DNA from: Bryobacterales bacterium
GTDB taxonomy: Bacteria; Acidobacteriota; Terriglobia; Bryobacterales; Bryobacteraceae
Reading direction: 5' to 3'
Length of the DNA: 32,034 nucleotides
NCBI GenBank assembly: GCA_947467395.1
Contig: CANIIC010000025.1
Location: 1 to 32,034, forward strand
A model generated the notes under the pieces. It was not told the DNA's origin and searched no databases. It saw only the letters and a program-made list of their open reading frames with translations. Position numbers and translations under genes: made by a program. Each line of letters begins with the position of its first letter. The first letter of the stretch is position 1. Of this stretch, positions 27,004-32,034 are shown piece by piece.

Positions 27004-28635
27004 TCAGACAGTGTACTTGCCTGCGTCCAGCAGGCGTGCGGCGATGCGGTGTCGTGCTGCGGTTGTGTCCGTCGGCGGAGGCAACGTTAGGATGCCGCGT
27101 GGATCCTGAGCTTCGCACGCGCCCAGGATGAAGCGTGCCGATGCGTGGATCTGATTTTGTGCGAATTCCCCGAAGACGGCGGCCAAATCGCGCTGAAGCT
27201 CGCTCTTCGATTGTTGCGCGCGCAACTGCGCCGATTCCAACGCCAAGGTGTACATCATGACGTCCGTCAGCGCGGCCGAAACTTCCTGCTGCTGCTCGAT
27301 CGCTCCGCCGAACTTCTGATACGCAGCCCCGAAGAGGAACAAAGGCAGCGTCTTGCCTGCTCCCGAATCCAACTGCTTCACCGCATCGGCCAGCGCAACG
27401 CGACCCGCACGAGCGCGCTTCAGCAGCATCGTTGTGGCGATCAGGCGGTTGATTTCGTTGGTCCCTTCAAAGATGCGATAGATGCGAGCATCGCGATAGA
27501 TGCGTTCCACCGCGTAGTCCTGATGGTAGCCGTAACCGCCGTGGATCTGGACCGCTTCATCCGCCACGAAGCCCATCGTTTCGGAACCGAAAATCTTCAC
27601 CAGCGAACATTCGATCGCGAACTCTTCCACGGCCCCAGCCAGCGGCTTCGATGCCTGCTCATCCTGAATGTGGCCGGTGACGCGATACGCCATGGACTCA
27701 TTCGCGAACATGCGCGCCGCCATATCGGCCAGCTTCTGCTGAATCAACCCGAACTCGCCAATGGACTTACCGAACGCTCGACGTTCTCTCGCGTAACGCA
27801 GCGAGTGGGCCAAGGCTTCCTTACATTCGCCATGCCCAAACATCGCGAGCTTCAGCCGACCGAGGTTCAGGATGTTGAAGGCGATGATGTGCCCGCGCCC
27901 CACTTCGCCCAGCACGTTCTCCACTGGCACGTGCACGTTGTCAAAGAACACAGCAGTAGTGGAGGCTCCCTTGAGCCCCATCTTCTTCTCTTCTGCACCG
28001 ACGGAGACACCCGGCAATGTCCGCTCCACCAGGAAGCAGGTGAACTGCTCGGCATTCACCTTGGCGAATACAGTGAGCAGGTCCGCAAAACCACCGTTGG
28101 TGATCCACATCTTCTGGCCGTTCAGGATGTAGTGCTTCCCGTCCGGCGTAAGGTCTGCTCGTGTGCGGCAGTTCAGCGCATCGGAGCCGGCCTGCGGTTC
28201 GGTCAGACAGTAGGCTGCCACTAGTTCGGCCGAAACCACCCTCGGCAAATACCGCTTCTTCTGCTCCTCGGTCCCGAACCACGCGAGCGGCAACGCTCCA
28301 ATGCCGGCTTGCCCGCCATGGCACGACGCATACGACGCGTCACGAGCAACGCCCTCGGTGACGATGATGGCCGACGTCAGGTCCATGTCGAGCCCACCGT
28401 ATTCTTCGGGCACCAGCGTTGAGACTAACCCGACCTCCGCCGATTTCTGCAACACGCGCCGCAGCACGGCGAAGTCCTGGTGCAGAATGGCGTCGAGGTT
28501 GGGCTCAACCTCTTGATGGAAGAATTCTTCCGTCGCGCGGGCGATTTCCCTGTGCTCCGGCGTGAACTGTTCCGGGGCAAAAATGCGCTCTGGGGCGCTC
28601 AACAGAAACGAACCACCGAACACGGGCTTCTCCAT
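27004..28635 (-). CDS. Acyl-CoA dehydrogenase with C-terminal extension
   Basis: [41 protein letters not shown]...[41 protein letters not shown]...[38 protein letters not shown] 28635 or 28644. Confidence 0.94.
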   Translation of the reverse strand: MEKPVFGGSFLLSAPERIFAPEQFTPEHREIARATEEFFHQEVEPNLDAILHQDFAVLRRVLQKSAEVGLVSTLVPEEYGGLDMDLTSAIIVTEGVARDASYASCHGGQAGIGALPLAWFGTEEQKKRYLPRVVSAELVAAYCLTEPQAGSDALNCRTRADLTPDGKHYILNGQKMWITNGGFADLLTVFAKVNAEQFTCFLVERTLPGVSVGAEEKKMGLKGASTTAVFFDNVHVPVENVLGEVGRGHIIAFNILNLGRLKLAMFGHGECKEALAHSLRYARERRAFGKSIGEFGLIQQKLADMAARMFANESMAYRVTGHIQDEQASKPLAGAVEEFAIECSLVKIFGSETMGFVADEAVQIHGGYGYHQDYAVERIYRDARIYRIFEGTNEINRLIATTMLLKRARAGRVALADAVKQLDSGAGKTLPLFLFGAAYQKFGGAIEQQQEVSAALTDVMMYTLALESAQLRAQQSKSELQRDLAAVFGEFAQNQIHASARFILGACEAQDPRGILTLPPPTDTTAARHRIAARLLDAGKYTV

Positions 28636-28670
28636 AGTGTCCAATCCCCTCTAGTGTATGCTGAGGATGT

Positions 28671-29549
28671 ATGAAAAAACTGTTATTGCTGACGATTGTG
28701 TCCACCTTGGCGTGGGCTCAGGCCCCCGCCGCGGCCGACCCGGTCGTGCTGACTGTGGGCAGCGAGAAGATTACGAAGTCCGTATTTGAAGGCATCATCG
28801 CCGGCTTGAATGACCAGCAGCGCGCGGCCCTGGAACAACCGGAAGCTCGCCGCAGCCTGGCCGAACAGATCGCCGAACTGAAGATGATGGCGCAGGAAGC
28901 TCGCGCTCGCCGCCTCGATCAGCAATTGGCCGTACAAGCAAAGATCGTATTGCAGGCCGAACAGGTTCTGGCCAACGCGGTGTACCAAGAAATGTTGAAG
29001 GCGACGCCTTCGGACGCCGACATCCAGGCCTACTACAAAGAGCACGAAAAGGAATGGATGGAAGCCCATGGCCGCCACATCCTGATCCGCTTCCAGGGTT
29101 CGCGCGTTCCGGTTCGTGACGGCGGCAAGGATCTGACGGACGCCGAAGCGCTGGCGAAAGCGAACGACCTGCGCAACAAGATCATTGCGGGTGCAAAGTT
29201 CGCGGACCTGGCGAAGGCGGAATCGGATGATCAGGGCTCCGGCGAAAATGGCGGCGACCTAGGTTCCTTCGGCCCCGGCCAGATGGTGGAGCAGTTCGAC
29301 CGGATTGCGTTCACGATCACGCCGGGTGAAGTGAGCGAACCGGTCAAGACCGACTTCGGCTACCACCTGATTCTGATTGAATCGCGCGCCGCCAAGAAGT
29401 TGGACGAAGTCCGTGGCGATATCGAGACTGCCCTGAAGCCGCAGATCGGCCAGAAGGCGATCGAAGCGCTGAAGGCAAAGGGCACCGTGACGTACGACGA
29501 AGGCTACTTCGGCAAGGCGACCCCTGCAGCTCCCGCGGCGGCGAACTAA
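28671..29549 (+). CDS. Secreted parvulin-type peptidyl-prolyl cis-trans isomerase (PpiC/SurA-like)
   Basis: Signal peptide MKKLLLLTIVSTLAWAQ; AHGRHILIRFQGSRVPV...AGAKFADLAKAESDDQGSGENGGDLGSFGPGQMVEQFDRIAFTITPGEVSEPVKTDFGYHLILIE. Confidence 0.92.
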   Translation: MKKLLLLTIVSTLAWAQAPAAADPVVLTVGSEKITKSVFEGIIAGLNDQQRAALEQPEARRSLAEQIAELKMMAQEARARRLDQQLAVQAKIVLQAEQVLANAVYQEMLKATPSDADIQAYYKEHEKEWMEAHGRHILIRFQGSRVPVRDGGKDLTDAEALAKANDLRNKIIAGAKFADLAKAESDDQGSGENGGDLGSFGPGQMVEQFDRIAFTITPGEVSEPVKTDFGYHLILIESRAAKKLDEVRGDIETALKPQIGQKAIEALKAKGTVTYDEGYFGKATPAAPAAAN

Positions 29550-30571
29550 CGCCAGCGAAACAGCTTTAACGCAGCAAGAAACGAAACCAGCAGGCAGACG
29601 CTTAATGCGGCTGCCTGCTGTTTCATTTGCAGCATCGATTCTCCCCGCAACATGTTCGCGCGCAACGCAGCGTTCAACGCGGTCAACGGCAGGGCCTGGA
29701 TGAACGGCTGCGCGAAGGCGGGGAACCGGTCAGCGGAAAAGAACACACCGGAGACGATCCACATTGGCAGTTGCACCAGGTTCATGATCCCGGACGCCCC
29801 TTCGATGGTCTTTGCGCGCGACGCAATCAGCAAGCCGATCGATCCAAACGTGAACGCGCCCAGCAAGCACCACACCGCAAGTTCCAGCAGCGAGCCCCGC
29901 AGCGGCACGCCAAATACCAAGACTCCGAATCCCAACGGAATTCCCACTTCCAGCGGCAGCAGGATCAGGCGCCAGCACAGGAACGAGAGCAGGTAGTAGT
30001 GCCGCGGCATTGGCGTCGCGACGATCCGTTTTAGGAGCCTTCGCCGGCGCGTATCGACAATGGAAAACACCAGGCCCCACATCCCGCTATTCATCAGCCC
30101 CATGCCGATCATGCCGGGCACCAGAAAGTCGATGTAACGCGATCCAGGCTCGCGCACCAGAGCGTTCGTGGACACCACGGGATCCGTTTGACCCGCCGCC
30201 ACTTGTACAGCGCGGTCCACTAGCATCCGCGCCGCCCGAGCATCCGGATTCGTGTCGTCGTAACGATACACCACCTCGCCGCTTGGCCCGGGCTCGGCGA
30301 TCAGCGTCACTTTCCCCGCTCGAAGAGCCGCCAACGCTGCTTCTGCAGACAGTTCGTCGACAACCAGTTGCTTGTCCTGCCGCAAGCTCTGCGCCAATTG
30401 CGGCGTGACTACCGCAACGCGGGCAATGTCTGGAGGCTGTTCACGGAACGCGATCCCTAGGCCAGCCACCAGCAATAGCGGGAACGCGAAGTTCCAGAAC
30501 AGCGCCTCCGGCTCTCGAATGAACTCACGATAGCGCAGCAGGATCAGTTGGAACAGAGGGTGGCTACGCAT
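29546..30571 (-). CDS. ABC-2 type transporter permease
   Basis: Hydrophobic multi-TM ORF overlapping the ATPase gene; YIDFLVPGMIGMGLMNSGMWGLVFSIVDTRRRRLLKRIVATPM; typical ABC2 membrane domain layout. Confidence 0.88.
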   Translation of the reverse strand: MRSHPLFQLILLRYREFIREPEALFWNFAFPLLLVAGLGIAFREQPPDIARVAVVTPQLAQSLRQDKQLVVDELSAEAALAALRAGKVTLIAEPGPSGEVVYRYDDTNPDARAARMLVDRAVQVAAGQTDPVVSTNALVREPGSRYIDFLVPGMIGMGLMNSGMWGLVFSIVDTRRRRLLKRIVATPMPRHYYLLSFLCWRLILLPLEVGIPLGFGVLVFGVPLRGSLLELAVWCLLGAFTFGSIGLLIASRAKTIEGASGIMNLVQLPMWIVSGVFFSADRFPAFAQPFIQALPLTALNAALRANMLRGESMLQMKQQAAALSVCLLVSFLAALKLFRWR

Positions 30572-31490
30572 CGCGCAGGTGCCTCCCCGTCAGCGCGACG
30601 AACACATCTTCGAGCGTCGCAGAGTGTGTGCGCAACTCCGTCAGCGGCAAGTTCTGGTGAGTCAGTTCCGCCAGGATCGCCGGAACCGTACTGTGCAGTT
30701 CGGAAACCTGCAGTTGTGCGCCACCTTCGATGCGATCTACGGAACGCACACCCGGAAGCGAACGGAAGCGTTCGAGATCGACAGCACCGGAGCCGGTCGA
30801 AACCTCGATCACATGCTCCACGCCAATCGACGTAATCAGCTCGCGAGGAGTGCCGCGTGCGATCGCTTTGCCGTGATCCACAATCGCCACGCGCTCGCAC
30901 AATTGCTGGGCCTCATCCATGTAGTGCGTCGTCAGTAGGATGGTGCGGCCGTCTTTTTTGAACTGCGTGATCAGATCCCACAACTGGCGCCGGGCTTGGG
31001 GATCCAGACCTGTGGTCGGCTCATCCAGGAACAACAGGTCGGGATTCCCGACCAACGCGCAAGCTAGCGCCAAACGTTGCTTCTGCCCACCCGACAAATT
31101 GCCCACGCGCGCATCGCGCTTTTCCTGAAGCTGCACCAGACCCATCGCATCTTCGGCGCTGGGACCTTGACGGAAGAAACTGCGGAAAAGCTGGAGTGTT
31201 TCGAGGACCGTAATCTTGTCGGAAAGTTGCGTCTCTTGGAGCTGGATTCCCAGACGCTCACGGAGTTCCTTGGAATCGGTCTCCCAGCGGAGGCCTAGGA
31301 CTTCGACGATGCCGGAATCCGGTTCCGTGAGCCCTTCGCAGATTTCGATGGTGGTGGTTTTGCCTGCGCCGTTAGGACCGAGCAGCCCGAAACATTCGCC
31401 CGGGAACACCTCGAGGTCGAGGCCGTTCACCGCAACGACGTCTTTGTAGGTCTTCTTGAGGTTGCTCACCCGGAGGGCTGCCGGCGGCAT
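30564..31490 (-). CDS. ABC transporter ATP-binding protein (DrrA/CcmA-like)
   Basis: FGLLGPNGAGKTTTIEICEGLTEPDSG (Walker A), NLSGGQKQRLALACALVGNPDLLFLDEPTTGLDPQARRQLWDLI (signature, Walker B). Confidence 0.95.
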   Translation of the reverse strand: MPPAALRVSNLKKTYKDVVAVNGLDLEVFPGECFGLLGPNGAGKTTTIEICEGLTEPDSGIVEVLGLRWETDSKELRERLGIQLQETQLSDKITVLETLQLFRSFFRQGPSAEDAMGLVQLQEKRDARVGNLSGGQKQRLALACALVGNPDLLFLDEPTTGLDPQARRQLWDLITQFKKDGRTILLTTHYMDEAQQLCERVAIVDHGKAIARGTPRELITSIGVEHVIEVSTGSGAVDLERFRSLPGVRSVDRIEGGAQLQVSELHSTVPAILAELTHQNLPLTELRTHSATLEDVFVALTGRHLRDA

Positions 31491-31515
31491 CCCTCCAGTG
31501 TAGCGAGCGTTGGTT

Positions 31516-32034
31516 TTAGAGGCGGACGATGTTGTCGGACTGCACGCCCTTGAGCGCGTTGCGAGTGTCGACGATGACCTTAGCGTTCTTTACCAGGGCC
31601 GGATAGTCGAACTTCTTGTGATCGGTGATGATGACCACGCAGTCGGCTTCATTCACGCCCTTGGCTTCGTCAATGGCGTCCATAAAGATCGGTTCATGAT
31701 CAATCTTCGGAATCCATGGGTCGCTATAGGTGACATTGGCACCCAGCCCCTGCAGCAGGTGAATGACGTCCAGAGCCGGAGATTCGCGCACATCGTCGAT
31801 ATCGCGCTTATAGGCGACGCCTAAGACGTGGATCTTGGAACCCTTCACGGACTTACTCTGGTTGTTCAGCGCGTTCTGGATCTTGGAAACCACGAAGTGC
31901 GGCATGTCGCCGTTGATCGAGCCAGCCAGTTCAATGAAGCGCGCTTCAAAGCCAGCTTGCTTCGATTTCCACGATAGATAGAACGGATCGATCGGGATGC
32001 AATGACCACCCAGGCCGGGGCCGGGGTAAAACGC
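31516..32034 (-). CDS. UDP-glucose/GDP-mannose dehydrogenase family (nucleotide-sugar dehydrogenase), C-terminal part; continues past the window end
   Basis: Minus frame open to the window edge: AFYPGPGLGGHCIPIDPFYLSWKSKQAGFEARFIELAGSINGDMPHFVVSKI (catalytic Cys motif GGHCIPIDP), then GVAYKRDIDDVRESPALDVIHLL. Confidence 0.92.
   Translation of the reverse strand, partial: AFYPGPGLGGHCIPIDPFYLSWKSKQAGFEARFIELAGSINGDMPHFVVSKIQNALNNQSKSVKGSKIHVLGVAYKRDIDDVRESPALDVIHLLQGLGANVTYSDPWIPKIDHEPIFMDAIDEAKGVNEADCVVIITDHKKFDYPALVKNAKVIVDTRNALKGVQSDNIVRL

Noticed and set aside
27145-28224. 359-aa plus-strand ORF opposite the acyl-CoA dehydrogenase
   Set aside because: Shadow ORF; the minus strand has unambiguous acyl-CoA dehydrogenase motifs throughout.
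1-32034. CRISPR arrays, tRNA/rRNA genes, transposases, phage genes
   Set aside because: Looked for regularly spaced repeats, tRNA-like motifs and integrase/transposase motifs; none supportable by eye.

Overview
This is a gene-dense, GC-rich chromosomal window with no tRNA, rRNA, CRISPR or mobile-element signature that I could find. Gene content and style suggest Acidobacteriota (Solibacter/Bryobacter-like), but that is an inference. From left to right it contains: a flagellar block (fliD 3' part, small FliT-like ORF, giant 1118-aa flagellin, csrA, fliW); an acyl carrier protein and KAS III-like pair; purF-purL-purQ; cutA and a TPR protein; uvrC; a roadblock/LC7 protein; a zinc-finger/Pro-Ala-rich/TM/LamG-like protein; a large TPR protein; a sigma-54 activator without an N-terminal sensor domain; ribA; a LytS-type histidine kinase; a SAM methyltransferase; an MgtE-N/CBS regulator overlapping an atypical NRAMP transporter; an acyl-CoA catabolism block (enoyl-CoA hydratase, split AtuA, acyl-CoA dehydrogenase); a parvulin-type PPIase; an ABC-2 transporter; and the C-terminal part of a nucleotide-sugar dehydrogenase. 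The best leads are: (1) an MgtE-like cytosolic domain without a membrane domain, overlapping an NRAMP protein whose metal-site motifs (DPGN, MPH) are changed to DAGG and APW, suggesting a two-component Mg2+ transport system; (2) a KAS III homologue with the active-site Cys replaced by Ser (S112), paired with an ACP beside the flagellar genes; (3) a giant flagellin built of repeated modules behind a sigma-28-like promoter, with two TAAGGA (CsrA-type) motifs 40 nt apart in its leader and csrA-fliW immediately upstream; (4) a 17-bp inverted repeat across the start region of the sigma-54 activator. All calls were made by eye without database searches.
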